Source of the DNA: an uncultured Oscillospiraceae bacterium
Lineage (GTDB): Bacteria > Bacillota > Clostridia > Oscillospirales > Oscillospiraceae
Assembly: GCA_934590325.1 (NCBI GenBank)
Contig: CAKTOW010000011.1
Span: forward strand, 1-61,789
Direction: 5' to 3'
DNA length: 61,789 nt
In this document: one piece after another, positions 16,545 through 25,248 of the stretch
Position numbering within the stretch: the first letter of the stretch is position 1
How the letters are laid out: each line of letters begins with the position of its first letter
The notes under the pieces: generated by a model
Told to the model about the DNA's origin: nothing
Database searches by the model: none
Seen by the model: only the letters and a program-made list of their open reading frames with translations
Program-made: the position numbers and the translations under genes

Positions 16545-17765
16545 TTAGAACTTCTTCTTGCCCACGTAAGCCATGCCGGTGATGCTCAAGATGGCGCTCA
16601 CCGCGTAGATGCCCACGCCCGCGTCGAAGGTCTTGGGGGAACCCTTGGTGCCGTCGGCCTTGGTGTCCGTGGTAGTCGTGGAGTTGTAGTAGTAGCGGGG
16701 CGCGGGCTTTTCCTCGACGCTGTAGCTGCCGTCCTCATTCTTGACAAGCTCACCGCCGGTAGCAGGCACTACCACTTTTGTCACATCCACATAAGTAGTC
16801 CCATCATCGCTCACTTTGGCCACTATCTCCTTTGTAGTGGTACCCGCCAGCGTGTTATCGGTACCGTAGGTGATTTTGGCCGTGGGCTGCGCCGCCATGT
16901 TCTCATGGAGGATAACTGCACCCTCTGTAACGTCCGTAAAGGTGTTCTTGTCAATGGTCACAGTGTCATTCTTACCTGTGGCAAAAGCAATCTGGATACC
17001 ACGCTTAACGCCGCTTATCTTGTTACCGGTGATGGTCGCATTCATCGCCGTGGTGCTGCCATCGCCCAAATGGATGGCACACTTTGCCGTATTTTCACCG
17101 TCCACATTGATATTGTTGTCTGTAATTATAACGGTATCTGCTCCCGCCTGTGTCCAAATCAAATACTGATTTTCAGCATTGGCGGCCGCCGTGAATGTGC
17201 AGTTCTTGACCTCCAGCTTTGCAATTTGCGGTGCAATATACACGCAGTTACCACCGGCCTTGTTAAAGCGGCAGTTATCAATAGTAATTTCCGCCGTACT
17301 GGCAAGCCCGCCGGCGTAAATGCCGATAGCCGCATCACCGTCAAAGTCAATATTACGAAGCGTCAGCTTGCCGCCGAAATCACTGGGCAGCGCAATACCA
17401 TGCATATCATGCATACCTGCATCGCCATATCCCTCGATGGTAACGGACTTAGTAACGCTGTAGTTCCCGCTGGCGATGGTCTTGTCCGCACTCTGGTTGC
17501 CCCAGAACGGATTCGCGGTGGTCTGGCCGGTCACTCGGATGATGCCGCCCTCCTTGACCAGCGTCATAGCCTTTTTCAGATACTTCACCGGGCTATCTGC
17601 CGTTCCCGTTCCGTTCGTATCGTCACCGGTGCTGGTATTGACATACACAACATCCAGCAGCCCAGCAGCCTCGCCGCCTCCGGTGCCTTCTACGTCAGCC
17701 CACGCCACCGTGGTGACGCCCAGCGCCATGACCAGCGCCAGTGCCATTGCCAATAACTTCTTCAT
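16545..17765 (-). CDS. Secreted right-handed beta-helix surface protein
   Basis: A 406-residue exported protein. Residues 1-23 (MKKLLAMALALVMALGVTTV then AWA) are a signal peptide. Residues about 36-330 resemble parallel beta-helix repeats (KLTLRNIDFDGDAAIGIYAGG, AEITIDNCRFNKAGGNCVYIA, ATITGNKISGVKRGIQIA). A linker follows, then SPKTFDAG, a 20-residue hydrophobic segment and the tail KKKF. That layout copies a sortase-type sorting signal without the LPXTG letters. It is likely anchored at the cell surface; binding or enzyme activity cannot be named. AGTATTACAATG shows a poor ribosome site. The mRNA leader contains a perfect 16-base palindrome at 17840-17855. Confidence 0.75.
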   Translation of the reverse strand: MKKLLAMALALVMALGVTTVAWADVEGTGGGEAAGLLDVVYVNTSTGDDTNGTGTADSPVKYLKKAMTLVKEGGIIRVTGQTTANPFWGNQSADKTIASGNYSVTKSVTIEGYGDAGMHDMHGIALPSDFGGKLTLRNIDFDGDAAIGIYAGGLASTAEITIDNCRFNKAGGNCVYIAPQIAKLEVKNCTFTAAANAENQYLIWTQAGADTVIITDNNINVDGENTAKCAIHLGDGSTTAMNATITGNKISGVKRGIQIAFATGKNDTVTIDKNTFTDVTEGAVILHENMAAQPTAKITYGTDNTLAGTTTKEIVAKVSDDGTTYVDVTKVVVPATGGELVKNEDGSYSVEEKPAPRYYYNSTTTTDTKADGTKGSPKTFDAGVGIYAVSAILSITGMAYVGKKKF

Positions 17766-17839
17766 TGTAATACTCCCCGTTTTTTAGTATTTCCGCAGCC
17801 CCCTTGCGTTTTATTGTGGGTAAACAATAAAACGCGCAA

Positions 17840-17855
17840 GCAGGAGTACTCCTGC
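17840..17855 (-). promoter_or_regulatory. Perfect palindrome in the surface-protein leader
   Basis: GCAGGAGTACTCCTGC is its own reverse complement and lies between a TATAAT box (minus strand, near 17866-17871) and the surface-protein start at 17765. It could be an operator or a leader hairpin. Confidence 0.45.
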
Positions 17856-17984
17856 GGATAGGTTGATTATAGCACGGCGGTCAGGGATGTACATGGTTTT
17901 TCGGGGTGTTTTTTGGTTTTCTGCGTTTTGGACAAATGGAAGGGGGTGGTTTTGGGGAATTTGACGAGGGAAAGGACGGGAGAA

Positions 17985-18126
17985 CGGATTCCCACGTCGC
18001 TTCGCTCCTCGGAATGACAGCGTGGGGTGTGGGGGACGGATTCCCACGCCGGTGACATCGGTCACTGGCGTGGGAATGACAGAGGGGGCGGATCGCCACG
18101 GGTGCAGAGCGCCCTCGGAATGACAG
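17985..18126. repeat. Three intergenic repeat units (CGGATTCCCACG...GAATGACAG)
   Basis: Three related units at 17985-18020, 18037-18082 and 18089-18126 each run from CGGATTCCCACG (CGGATCGCCACG in the third) to GGAATGACAG. Their ends are partly complementary, so each can fold. Similar ATTCCCACG...GGAATGACA elements are common between genes in gut Firmicutes. No gene is seen in 17766-18193. Confidence 0.65.
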
Positions 18127-18148
18127 CGCGGGGCGGTGGCGAGGCAGG

Positions 18149-18179
18149 AAAAAGGACCGCCGGGCGGCGGTCCTTTTTT
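18149..18179. terminator. Bidirectional terminator after the two-component genes
   Basis: AAAAAGGACCGCC (18149-18161) pairs with GGCGGTCCTTTTT (18166-18178) around GGGC, with A and T runs on both sides. It lies 15 bases after the response-regulator stop. Confidence 0.75.
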
Positions 18180-18193
18180 GTATGTCAGCTATG

Positions 18194-18901
18194 TCAGTCG
18201 CCCTCGCGCATGCGGTAGCCCACGCCCACCTCGGTGAAGATGTACTGGGGATTACCGGGGGTGGGCTCGATCTTGCGGCGGATGTTGGCCATGTTCACCC
18301 GCAGGATCTGGTTGTCCGTCTTGGCCTTGGGGCCCCAGAGCTCGCGGATGATGAAGTCGTAGGTCAGCACCTTGCCAGCGTACTTGCCCAGAAGGGCCAC
18401 TATCTTGTATTCGTTGACGGTGAGGCCGGCGTTCTGCCCGTTCATAAGCACCTGGTGCTTGTCGTAGTCGATGGTCAGGTCGCCGGTGACGAACTTGCCG
18501 GACTGGGCGATCTGGGTATTGGAGAGGGTGGTGCGGGTGTGGCGGATGGCGGTACGGATGCGGGCCAGCAGTTCGGAGGTGCCAAAGGGCTTGACCAGGT
18601 AGTCGTCGGCGCCGTAGTCCAGAGCCTCCACCTTGTCGTGCTCGTGGTTGCGGGCGGAGACCACCACCACGGGCAGGTTGGACCACTTGCGGACGGACTT
18701 CAGCACCTCCATGCCGTCCATGTCGGGAAGGCCCAGGTCCAGGACGATCATGTCCGGGCAGTGGGAGGCGATCATGGTCAGGGCCTCCTCGCCGGTGCGG
18801 ACGATGATGGTGTCGAAGCCGTTGGCGGTGAGGATCATGGAGATAAAGTTGCTGATGGACTGCTCATCCTCCACGATCAGGACTTTGTCTTTAATCTTCA
18901 T
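18194..18901 (-). CDS. OmpR/KdpE-type response regulator
   Basis: A 235-residue response regulator. The receiver domain has the acidic pocket (VLIVEDEQS), the phosphorylated Asp in MIVLDLGLPDMDG, and the KPF lysine (DDYLVKPFGTSELLARIR). The C-terminal winged helix (GLTVNEYKIVALLGKYAGKV ... NQILRVNMANIRRKIE) is the OmpR/PhoB DNA-binding domain, closest to KdpE. It overlaps the upstream histidine-kinase gene by 11 bases. No kdpFABC genes are in the window, so its targets lie elsewhere; tandem GTTAAG repeats at 20054-20081 suggest it controls its own operon. Confidence 0.9.
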   Translation of the reverse strand: MKIKDKVLIVEDEQSISNFISMILTANGFDTIIVRTGEEALTMIASHCPDMIVLDLGLPDMDGMEVLKSVRKWSNLPVVVVSARNHEHDKVEALDYGADDYLVKPFGTSELLARIRTAIRHTRTTLSNTQIAQSGKFVTGDLTIDYDKHQVLMNGQNAGLTVNEYKIVALLGKYAGKVLTYDFIIRELWGPKAKTDNQILRVNMANIRRKIEPTPGNPQYIFTEVGVGYRMREGD

Positions 18902-19991
18902 CGTTTTCTCCTTTCATGGGCAGGGTCACGGTGAATACCGCGCCGCCCTCTTGTCTGTTGTCGCCGCGTATGACGCCGCCGTGGGCCAGCACGATGGTGC
19001 GGCACACGGACAGGCCGATGCCCATGCTGCGCTTGCCGTCGCTGCTGCGGTCGCTGCGGGCGGAGCCGTCGAACAGCCGGGGCAGCAGGTGCAGCGGGAT
19101 GCCGCTGCCGTCGTCGGCCACGGTGAACACGGCGCAGCTGCCCTCGCTGGACAGGGTCACGTCGATGTGGTGGGTCTCGCCGTGGATGACGGCGTTCTCC
19201 ATGAGGTTCACCAGCACCTGCTCCATCAGCAGCGGGTCCATGGGGACCATCATCAGCTCGTCGGGCAGGTGGACGCGGATGTCCACATCCGGGTAGTGCT
19301 TGTGGGTCTTGGCCACGGCGGACTCGATGACCTCCTCCGCCGGCTCGGGCGCCTTCTTGACCTTGGCCTCCTCCGAGCTGATGCGGGTGATGGACAGCAG
19401 GTTCTCCACGATGCGGATGAGCCACTGGGCGTCCTCGTTGGTAGAGCGCAGCAGCTGCAGGCGCTGCTCCCGGGTCAGGACGCTGTCCTGCTCCAACAGG
19501 ACGTTGGTGGCGCCCACGACGCCGGTCAGCGGCGTGCGGATGTCGTGGGACACGGCGCGCAGCAGGTCGGCGTACATCTTCTCGCGGTCGGCCTCGCGGC
19601 GCACCTGCTCGGTCTGCTTGGCGCGGCTGGTGACGGTGGCGGTCAGGATGGAAATGGTCATCATGACCAGGAACGTCAGCGGAAAGCCGGTCAGGGTGAA
19701 GCTGATGTGCCAGAACGGATAGGTGAATATGTAGTCCACGCTGAACACGCCCACCACGGCAATGATGATCCCCAGCAGGTAGCCGTCCGTCCAGTAGGCC
19801 GTCAGGAACACGTCCAGCAGGAATATCATGGCCACGTAGCTGGTGTCGTTGTGCATATCGAACGTGCGCAGCAGCAGGCAGCACATAACGGCGCCCAGGT
19901 AGATGCCCATGGCCAGCAGAACATCCTTCCCGGAGAAGTGAAACCCGATGGTGCGCAGCAGTTTCTTTCGCCGCAGCTCTTTTGCGGTCAT
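18891..19991 (-). CDS. KdpD-like sensor histidine kinase (short form)
   Basis: A 366-residue membrane kinase. Residues about 25-115 hold four hydrophobic helices typical of the DUF4118 region of KdpD (LLAMGIYLGAVMCCLLLRTF; IFLLDVFLTAYWTDGYLLGI). The H box is LLRAVSHDIRTPLTGVVGAT; the ATPase domain shows MENAVIHG, DDGSGIPLHLL and GIGLSVCRTIVLAHGG. The KdpD and universal-stress domains that precede these helices in classical KdpD are absent. It would phosphorylate the response regulator at 18194. The start at 19991 follows AGGGGAGGGG. The signal is unknown; K+ or ionic stress is only a guess by family. Confidence 0.9.
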   Translation of the reverse strand: MTAKELRRKKLLRTIGFHFSGKDVLLAMGIYLGAVMCCLLLRTFDMHNDTSYVAMIFLLDVFLTAYWTDGYLLGIIIAVVGVFSVDYIFTYPFWHISFTLTGFPLTFLVMMTISILTATVTSRAKQTEQVRREADREKMYADLLRAVSHDIRTPLTGVVGATNVLLEQDSVLTREQRLQLLRSTNEDAQWLIRIVENLLSITRISSEEAKVKKAPEPAEEVIESAVAKTHKHYPDVDIRVHLPDELMMVPMDPLLMEQVLVNLMENAVIHGETHHIDVTLSSEGSCAVFTVADDGSGIPLHLLPRLFDGSARSDRSSDGKRSMGIGLSVCRTIVLAHGGVIRGDNRQEGGAVFTVTLPMKGENDED

Positions 19992-20035
19992 ACGTCCCCT
20001 CCCCTCTTGTACATGGGTATTCTCGGAATGGTGTT

Positions 20036-20103
20036 ATTGTACCACAGTTTGCCGTTAAGAAATAGTTAAGAACGTGTTAAGACACACCGAATATGCCGTT
20101 AAG
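20036..20103 (-). promoter_or_regulatory. Kinase-operon promoter with 11-bp-spaced GTTAAG repeats
   Basis: Read on the plus strand, GTTAAG begins at 20054, 20065 and 20076, exactly 11 bases apart, with a fourth copy at 20098, two more periods away. A TACAAT -10 box for minus-strand transcription lies at 20036-20041, so the repeats replace a normal -35. PhoB/OmpR-type regulators bind such 11-bp direct repeats. Confidence 0.6.
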
Positions 20104-20124
20104 AAGAACGCCGGGCAAAAAAAT

Positions 20125-20147
20125 AAGAGACAGCTTGGCTGTCTCTT
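20125..20147 (-). terminator. Terminator, minus strand
   Basis: AAGAGACAGC (20125-20134) pairs with GCTGTCTCTT (20138-20147); on the minus strand ATTTTTTTG follows. Confidence 0.6.
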
Positions 20148-20237
20148 GTCGTTTTCTTTGCCTTGCGGCCGCGGGGACGGGTCTTGCTGTCTATGTGAAC
20201 GGGGCGAAGGCGGTCGAACCCCCTCGAAAATGCCCCA

Positions 20238-20268
20238 TAAAAAGCAAAATCCCACGCACTCGGCGTGG
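20238..20268 (-). terminator. Terminator of the 25-codon gene
   Basis: On the minus strand CCACGC and GCGTGG (20252-20257 with 20263-20268) form a hairpin followed by GATTTTGCTTTTT, 20 bases after the small gene. Confidence 0.55.
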
Positions 20269-20287
20269 TCTCCTCGTTAGTGGTCAA

Positions 20288-20365
20288 TTACCGCTGGCTC
20301 ACTTCCTGCTCGCAGTCGGCAAAGATCATGTCATCCAGGTCGCCCCAGATCCAAGTTGTCGTCAT
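20288..20365 (-). CDS. Tiny ORF, 25 residues
   Basis: Between a good promoter (20403-20431) and a terminator (20238-20268), both on the minus strand, one short frame reads MTTTWIWGDLDDMIFADCEQ then EVSQR. GAAAGGAG lies 12 bases before the ATG, slightly far. The acidic centre and two Trp residues match no family I know. Promoter, ribosome site, frame and terminator together argue for a real small gene; a non-coding RNA from the same promoter is the alternative. Confidence 0.4.
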   Translation of the reverse strand: MTTTWIWGDLDDMIFADCEQEVSQR

Positions 20366-20402
20366 AGTGGTATCACGCTCCTTTCTTTTGTTTTCCGATG
20401 TT

Positions 20403-20431
20403 ATTATATGCCGGTTCCGTTAGATTTGCAA
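20403..20431 (-). promoter_or_regulatory. Promoter of the tiny gene
   Basis: TTGCAA (20426-20431), a 17-base spacer and a perfect TATAAT (20403-20408) on the minus strand, directed away from mnmG. Confidence 0.7.
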
Positions 20432-20509
20432 GGCAAAATTTGAACATTGTGTATAAAAAGAGTGTAAAGTTTTAGTGCAATATGCATAACACCAGGGTGG
20501 TAAAGGCTC

Positions 20510-20538
20510 TTGCGCGGGACGGACAGGCATAGTATAAT
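20510..20538 (+). promoter_or_regulatory. Promoter of the mnmG operon
   Basis: TTGCGC (20510-20515), a 17-base spacer and TATAAT (20533-20538), 39 bases before mnmG. Confidence 0.75.
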
Positions 20539-20577
20539 AAAGTGTTATTGGAGTTTTATGCCCGGAGGTGAGCGTAT

Positions 20578-22467
20578 ATGAGAGAATTCCACGGCGGCGA
20601 CTACGACGTGGCCGTTATCGGCGCGGGACACGCGGGTATCGAGGCCGCGCTGGCCGCGGCGCGGATGGGCATGGAGACCGTGTGCCTGACGGTCAGCCTG
20701 GACGCGGTGGGCAATATGCCCTGCAATCCGGCCATCGGCGGCACGGGGAAGGGCCACCTGGTGCGGGAGCTGGACGCCCTGGGGGGCGAGATGGCCAGAG
20801 CCGCGGACCGGGCCTGCATACAGTACCGGATGCTCAACCGGGGCAAGGGCCCGGCGGTGTGGTCCCTGCGGGCGCAGGCGGACCGGCGGGAGTACCAGCA
20901 GGTGATGAAGCACACGCTGGAGCTGCAGCCGCACCTGACGCTGCGGCAGGCGGAGGTAACGGAGCTGCGCCGGGACGGCAGCGGCCATATATGCGCCGTG
21001 GTGCTGCGCACCGGCGCGGTGCTGGGGGCCCGGGCGGTCATCCTGTGTACGGGCACGTACCTCAGCGGCCAGACCATCGTGGGCGAGTGCATCGAGTCCT
21101 CCGGCCCCGACGGGCTGCACCCGGCCAACGCCCTGGCGGACAGCCTGCGGGCGCTGGGACTGCCCCTGCGGCGGTTCAAGACCGGCACCCCGCCGCGGAT
21201 ACACCGCGGCAGCGTGGACTTCAGCAAAATGGAGATACAGACCGGCGACGAGCATCCCCTGCCCTTCAGCTTCACCACGGAGCGTGCGCCGGAGAACCGC
21301 GCCGTCTGCTACCTGACGTATACCAACGCCGAGACCCACCGCATCATCCGGGAGAATCTGAACCGCAGCCCCATCTATTCCGGCGTCATCGAGGGCATCG
21401 GCCCCCGGTATTGCCCGTCCATCGAGACAAAGGTGGTGCGCTTTGCGGACAAGCCCCGGCACCAGCTGTTCATCGAGCCCATGGGCCTGCACACCGAGGA
21501 GCTGTACGTGCAGGGCTTCTCGTCCTCCATGCCGGAGGAGGTGCAGCTGCAGATGCTGCACACGGTGCCGGGCCTGGAGCATGCGGTGATGATGCGCCCG
21601 GCCTACGCCATCGAGTACGACTGCATCGACCCGCTGGCGCTGCTGCCCACGCTGGAGGTACGGGCGGTGCCCGGCCTGTACGGCGCGGGGCAGTTCAACG
21701 GCTCCTCCGGATACGAGGAAGCGGCGGTGCAGGGCTTTGTGGCCGGTGTGAACGCGGCGCTGAAGCTGCAGGGGCGCGAGCCGCTGGTGCTCAAGCGCAG
21801 CGAGAGCTACATCGGCACACTGATAGACGACCTGGTGACCAAGGGCACGGAGGAACCCTACCGCATGATGACCAGCCGGTCGGAGTACCGGCTGCTGCTG
21901 CGGCAGGACAACGCGGACGCCCGGCTGTGCCATATCGGCCACGCCCTGGGGCTGGTCAGCGACGAGCGGCTGGCGGCGGTGGAGGCCAAGTACCGCGCCG
22001 TGGAGAAAGAGATACGGCGGCTGGAGCGGGTGGGCATACCCGGCAGCGAGGCCCTCAATGCCCTGCTGGCGGAAAAGGGCACGGCGGCGGTGGACAGCGG
22101 CTGCCGCCTTCTCGACCTGCTGCGGCGGCCGCAGCTGACCTACGACGACCTGACGCCCTTCGACAAGGACAGGCCCGACCTGCCCGCCGACGTGCGGGAG
22201 CAGGTGGAGATCACCGCGAAGTACGAGGGCTACATCCAGCGGCAGCAGCGGCAGGTGGCGGAGTTTGAAAAGCTGGAGCGGCGTAAGCTGCCGCCGGACA
22301 TGGACTATGACCATATCCAGGGTCTGCGGCTGGAGGCCCGGGAGAAGCTCAGCGCCCTGCGGCCGCTGAACGTGGGGCAGGCCGGGCGCATCTCCGGAGT
22401 GTCTCCGGCGGATGTGGCGGCGCTGATGATATGGCTGCAGACACACCATAGGGAGGACGACGCATGA
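20578..22467 (+). CDS. mnmG: tRNA uridine-5-carboxymethylaminomethyl modification enzyme MnmG
   Basis: A 629-residue FAD enzyme (GidA) that with MnmE modifies the wobble uridine of several tRNAs. It shows the dinucleotide-binding start [20 protein letters not shown], the family signature [16 protein letters not shown], and [21 protein letters not shown]. The C-terminal helical domain ([38 protein letters not shown]) is complete. Length is normal for the family. GGAGGTGAGC precedes the start. It overlaps the next gene by ATGA and opens an operon with murT. No mnmE gene is in the window. Confidence 0.97.
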   Translation: MREFHGGDYDVAVIGAGHAGIEAALAAARMGMETVCLTVSLDAVGNMPCNPAIGGTGKGHLVRELDALGGEMARAADRACIQYRMLNRGKGPAVWSLRAQADRREYQQVMKHTLELQPHLTLRQAEVTELRRDGSGHICAVVLRTGAVLGARAVILCTGTYLSGQTIVGECIESSGPDGLHPANALADSLRALGLPLRRFKTGTPPRIHRGSVDFSKMEIQTGDEHPLPFSFTTERAPENRAVCYLTYTNAETHRIIRENLNRSPIYSGVIEGIGPRYCPSIETKVVRFADKPRHQLFIEPMGLHTEELYVQGFSSSMPEEVQLQMLHTVPGLEHAVMMRPAYAIEYDCIDPLALLPTLEVRAVPGLYGAGQFNGSSGYEEAAVQGFVAGVNAALKLQGREPLVLKRSESYIGTLIDDLVTKGTEEPYRMMTSRSEYRLLLRQDNADARLCHIGHALGLVSDERLAAVEAKYRAVEKEIRRLERVGIPGSEALNALLAEKGTAAVDSGCRLLDLLRRPQLTYDDLTPFDKDRPDLPADVREQVEITAKYEGYIQRQQRQVAEFEKLERRKLPPDMDYDHIQGLRLEAREKLSALRPLNVGQAGRISGVSPADVAALMIWLQTHHREDDA

Positions 22468-23090
22468 AAGTACACGACCTGACACATACCATACGAAACG
22501 ATATGCCGGTGTACCCCGGCACGGAGCAGCCGCGGCTGACCACCGCCTGCACCATAGACCAGTGCGGCTATCGCGAGACCCTGCTGCACATGTACTCCCA
22601 CACGGGCACACACATGGACGCCCCGGCGCACATGCTGAAAAACGGCGCGGCGCTGGACAGCTACGACGCGGCGAGATTCACCGGCCGCGCCGTGGTGGTG
22701 GACTGCCGGGGCGCGGACGCCATCACCCTGCCGCTGCTGCGGCGCTATGACCTGAGCGGCGTGGAGTTCGTGCTGTTCTGCACCGGCTGGGACAGGAAGT
22801 GGGGCAGCCCGGCATACTACGAGGGCTTTCCCTGCCTGACGGCGGAGGCGGCGGCGTATCTGGCGTCCCTGCCCCTGAAGGGCGTGGGCGAGGACACCAT
22901 ATCCCTGGACCCCTGCGACAGCACGGACTTCCCCAACCACATGACGCTGCTGGGGGCGGACTTCGTGAACACGGAGAACCTGAGAGGGCTGGAACCTCTG
23001 GCGGGCAGGACCGTCACGTTCGTGACCCTGCCGCTGAAATTTGAAAATGCCGATGGCTGCTCCTGCCGCGCCATCGCTGTGGAGGACTGA
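22464..23090 (+). CDS. Cyclase-family (KynB-like) metal hydrolase
   Basis: A 208-residue protein of the cyclase / kynurenine formamidase family. The metal-binding signature [13 protein letters not shown] is present near residue 46, along with the opening [19 protein letters not shown] and the later FLxTGWD-like [13 protein letters not shown]. Members hydrolyse amide or lactone bonds with Zn or Mn. It overlaps mnmG by four bases and is two bases from murT. A role with the neighbours is not obvious; the substrate is unknown. Confidence 0.85.
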   Translation: MKVHDLTHTIRNDMPVYPGTEQPRLTTACTIDQCGYRETLLHMYSHTGTHMDAPAHMLKNGAALDSYDAARFTGRAVVVDCRGADAITLPLLRRYDLSGVEFVLFCTGWDRKWGSPAYYEGFPCLTAEAAAYLASLPLKGVGEDTISLDPCDSTDFPNHMTLLGADFVNTENLRGLEPLAGRTVTFVTLPLKFENADGCSCRAIAVED

Positions 23091-23092
23091 AC

Positions 23093-24478
23093 ATGGGTAA
23101 ACTGCGGTTTCTTTTCGCGCTCTGGATGGCCAAGCTGTCCATCCCGGCGCTGAAGATCACACGGCACAACGGCACGGACTTCCCCGGCAGCCTGGCGGTG
23201 AAGCTGTGCCCGGACTTCCTGAAATACATCGGACGGCCGGGGACCATCGTGGCCGTCACCGGCACCAACGGCAAGACCACCGTAGCCAATATGCTGGGGG
23301 ACGTACTGACCGCCGAGGGCAAAAAGGTGCTCAGCAACCGGGCGGGCAGCAACATCGTTTCCGGCGTCAGCACGGCGCTGCTGAAGGGCTGTGACCTGCT
23401 GGGACGCATACGCCCCGGCTATGACCTGGCGGTGCTGGAGGTGGACGAGCGCTCCGCGCCCCGTATCTATCCCTATGTGAAGCCGGACTACATCGTGGTG
23501 ACGAACCTGTTCCGGGATTCCATCATGCGCAACGCCCATCCGGGCTACATCGCGGACATCCTGACCCGCGCCTTCCCCCGGAGCAGCAAGCTGATACTGA
23601 ACGCCGACGACCTGATCTCCGGCTCTGTGGCGCCGGAGAACGAGCGGGTGTACTTCGGCATCGACCGGCTGCCCACGGACGTGACAGAATGTGAGAATCT
23701 GCTGAACGATATGCGCATCTGCCCCGGGTGTGCCGGGAAGCTGCGGTACGAGTACCGCCGCTACCACCACATCGGCCGGGCGGTGTGCGAGAGCTGCGGC
23801 TTCCATTCCCCGGACAGCGACTATCTGGCCACGAAGGTGGACACCGCCGCCCACACCATGTGCATCCGTGAGGGCGGCGTGGAGTACCCCTACACTCTCA
23901 TTACGGACAGCATACACAACATCTACAATATGGTCACGGTCATCGCCGCCCTGCGGCAGCTGGGCTTTGACCACGGGACCATCGCGCGGCGCATGGCGGA
24001 GGTGAAGATACCCGCCAGCCGCCTGTCGGAGGAGCGCATCGGCGGCGTGAACGTCATCATGCAGATGTCCAAGGACAAGAACGCCCTGGCCTGCAGCCGC
24101 AACTTCGACTATATCCGCTCCAAGCCGGGGAAGAAGGAGCTGCTGGTGATGATGAACTGCATGGGCGTGGCCAAAAGCTGGTCGGAAAATCCCAGCTGGA
24201 TGTGCGACACGGACTTTGAATTCCTGCACAGCGACGACGTGACGTGCCTGGTGTGCGCGGGGCCGCGGGCCTACGACTACAAGCTGCGGCTGCTGCTGGC
24301 GGGCATCCCGGAGGAGAAGATACGCCTGGCGGAGGACGAGTTCGCCGCGCTGGAGCTGCTGCCCCTGACACCGGGCGAGGATGTGTATATCCTCTACGGT
24401 GTGGACGGCATGCCCCTGGCCTTCCGTGTGAAGGCGAAGCTGAAGGAAATGCTGCTGGCAAAGGAGGGCGCGCGATGA
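23093..24478 (+). CDS. murT: MurT-type Mur ligase (lipid II amidation)
   Basis: A 461-residue Mur-ligase-like protein. GTNGKTTVANMLGDVL (P-loop, residues 57-62) follows a hydrophobic start. A Zn-ribbon insertion CPGCAGKLRYEYRRYHHIGR then CESCGF near residues 206-240 and the C-terminal DUF1727 domain identify MurT. With GatD, MurT uses ATP to turn D-Glu of lipid II into D-isoGln. DEFAALELLPLTPGEDVYIL closes the protein. It overlaps the GatD-like gene by four bases (ATGA), so a 1:1 complex is expected. GatD here lacks its catalytic residues, so the ammonia source is in doubt. Confidence 0.92.
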   Translation: MGKLRFLFALWMAKLSIPALKITRHNGTDFPGSLAVKLCPDFLKYIGRPGTIVAVTGTNGKTTVANMLGDVLTAEGKKVLSNRAGSNIVSGVSTALLKGCDLLGRIRPGYDLAVLEVDERSAPRIYPYVKPDYIVVTNLFRDSIMRNAHPGYIADILTRAFPRSSKLILNADDLISGSVAPENERVYFGIDRLPTDVTECENLLNDMRICPGCAGKLRYEYRRYHHIGRAVCESCGFHSPDSDYLATKVDTAAHTMCIREGGVEYPYTLITDSIHNIYNMVTVIAALRQLGFDHGTIARRMAEVKIPASRLSEERIGGVNVIMQMSKDKNALACSRNFDYIRSKPGKKELLVMMNCMGVAKSWSENPSWMCDTDFEFLHSDDVTCLVCAGPRAYDYKLRLLLAGIPEEKIRLAEDEFAALELLPLTPGEDVYILYGVDGMPLAFRVKAKLKEMLLAKEGAR

Positions 24479-25191
24479 AGGCCGAAATTCTCTTTCCCGA
24501 GGTGTGCAACCTCTACGGCGACCTGCAGAACATCCACTACCTGAAGCGCTGCTGCCCGGCGCTGGAGATCGTCGAGACCGACCTGCACAGCAAGCCGCGG
24601 TTCCTGACGGAGGACGTGACGCTGGTGTACATGGGCAGCACCACGGAGCAGGGGCTGCATCTGGCGGCGGACGCCCTGCGGCCCTGGGCCGCGGACATCG
24701 CCGCAAAAGCGGACGCGGGGCAGCTCATCCTGCTGACCGGCAACGCGCCGGACGTGTTCTGCGACGCCATGGAGAGCGACAGCGCCGGGACCATCGAGGG
24801 CCTGCACATTCTGCCGGGGCGGGTGAAATACACCATGATGAAGCGGCACAACAGCTTCTTCCTGGGCACCTTCCAGGGCATGGACATCGTGGGCTTCAAG
24901 AGCCTGTTCGGCTTCCACTACGACGCGGCGGAGGCGGAGGGCTGGTTCGACACCGTCCGGGGCGTGGGCCGCGCGCCGGAGGTAAAGGCGGAGGGCTTCC
25001 GCCGGGGCGGGCTGTACGCCACAGCGCTGATCGGCCCCCTGCTGGTTCTGAACCCGCCCCTCTGCAAATGGCTGCTGCGGCAGATGGGTGCAGACACGGA
25101 AACGCTGGCCTTCGAGGACGCCGCCATGGCCAGCTACGAAAAGCGGGTGGCGGAGTTCAAGGAGCCCGGCAGGAGCTGGCAGTATTCGTGA
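24475..25191 (+). CDS. GatD-like protein lacking the glutaminase residues
   Basis: A 238-residue homologue of GatD, the glutamine amidotransferase partner of MurT. The start (ILFPEVCNLYGDLQNIHYLK) and the block HNSFFLGTFQGMDIVGFKS align with GatD. At the nucleophile elbow, where active members have Cys-Gly-Gly, the sequence is LLTGNAPDV (Thr88-Gly89-Asn90). At the His of the LHGP block the sequence is ATALIGPLL (Ile186). Both catalytic residues are therefore missing while the fold and the pairing with murT are kept. It may be a structural subunit, with MurT using free ammonia, or it may have another activity. Confidence 0.8.
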   Translation: MKAEILFPEVCNLYGDLQNIHYLKRCCPALEIVETDLHSKPRFLTEDVTLVYMGSTTEQGLHLAADALRPWAADIAAKADAGQLILLTGNAPDVFCDAMESDSAGTIEGLHILPGRVKYTMMKRHNSFFLGTFQGMDIVGFKSLFGFHYDAAEAEGWFDTVRGVGRAPEVKAEGFRRGGLYATALIGPLLVLNPPLCKWLLRQMGADTETLAFEDAAMASYEKRVAEFKEPGRSWQYS

Positions 25192-25210
25192 CCCGCACGA
25201 TAAACAAAAG

Positions 25211-25239
25211 CACATCCCCCGTAAGGGGGATGTGTTTTT
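25211..25239 (+). terminator. Terminator of the mnmG-murT operon
   Basis: CACATCCCCC (25211-25220) pairs with GGGGGATGTG (25225-25234), then TTTTT. It may also serve the convergent gene at 25249. Confidence 0.8.
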
Positions 25240-25248
25240 ATGCTCTGC

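Noticed and set aside
18194..19991. True kdpDE potassium operon
   Set aside because: The kinase lacks the KdpD N-terminal domain and no kdpFABC genes are present, so only a KdpDE-like label is justified.
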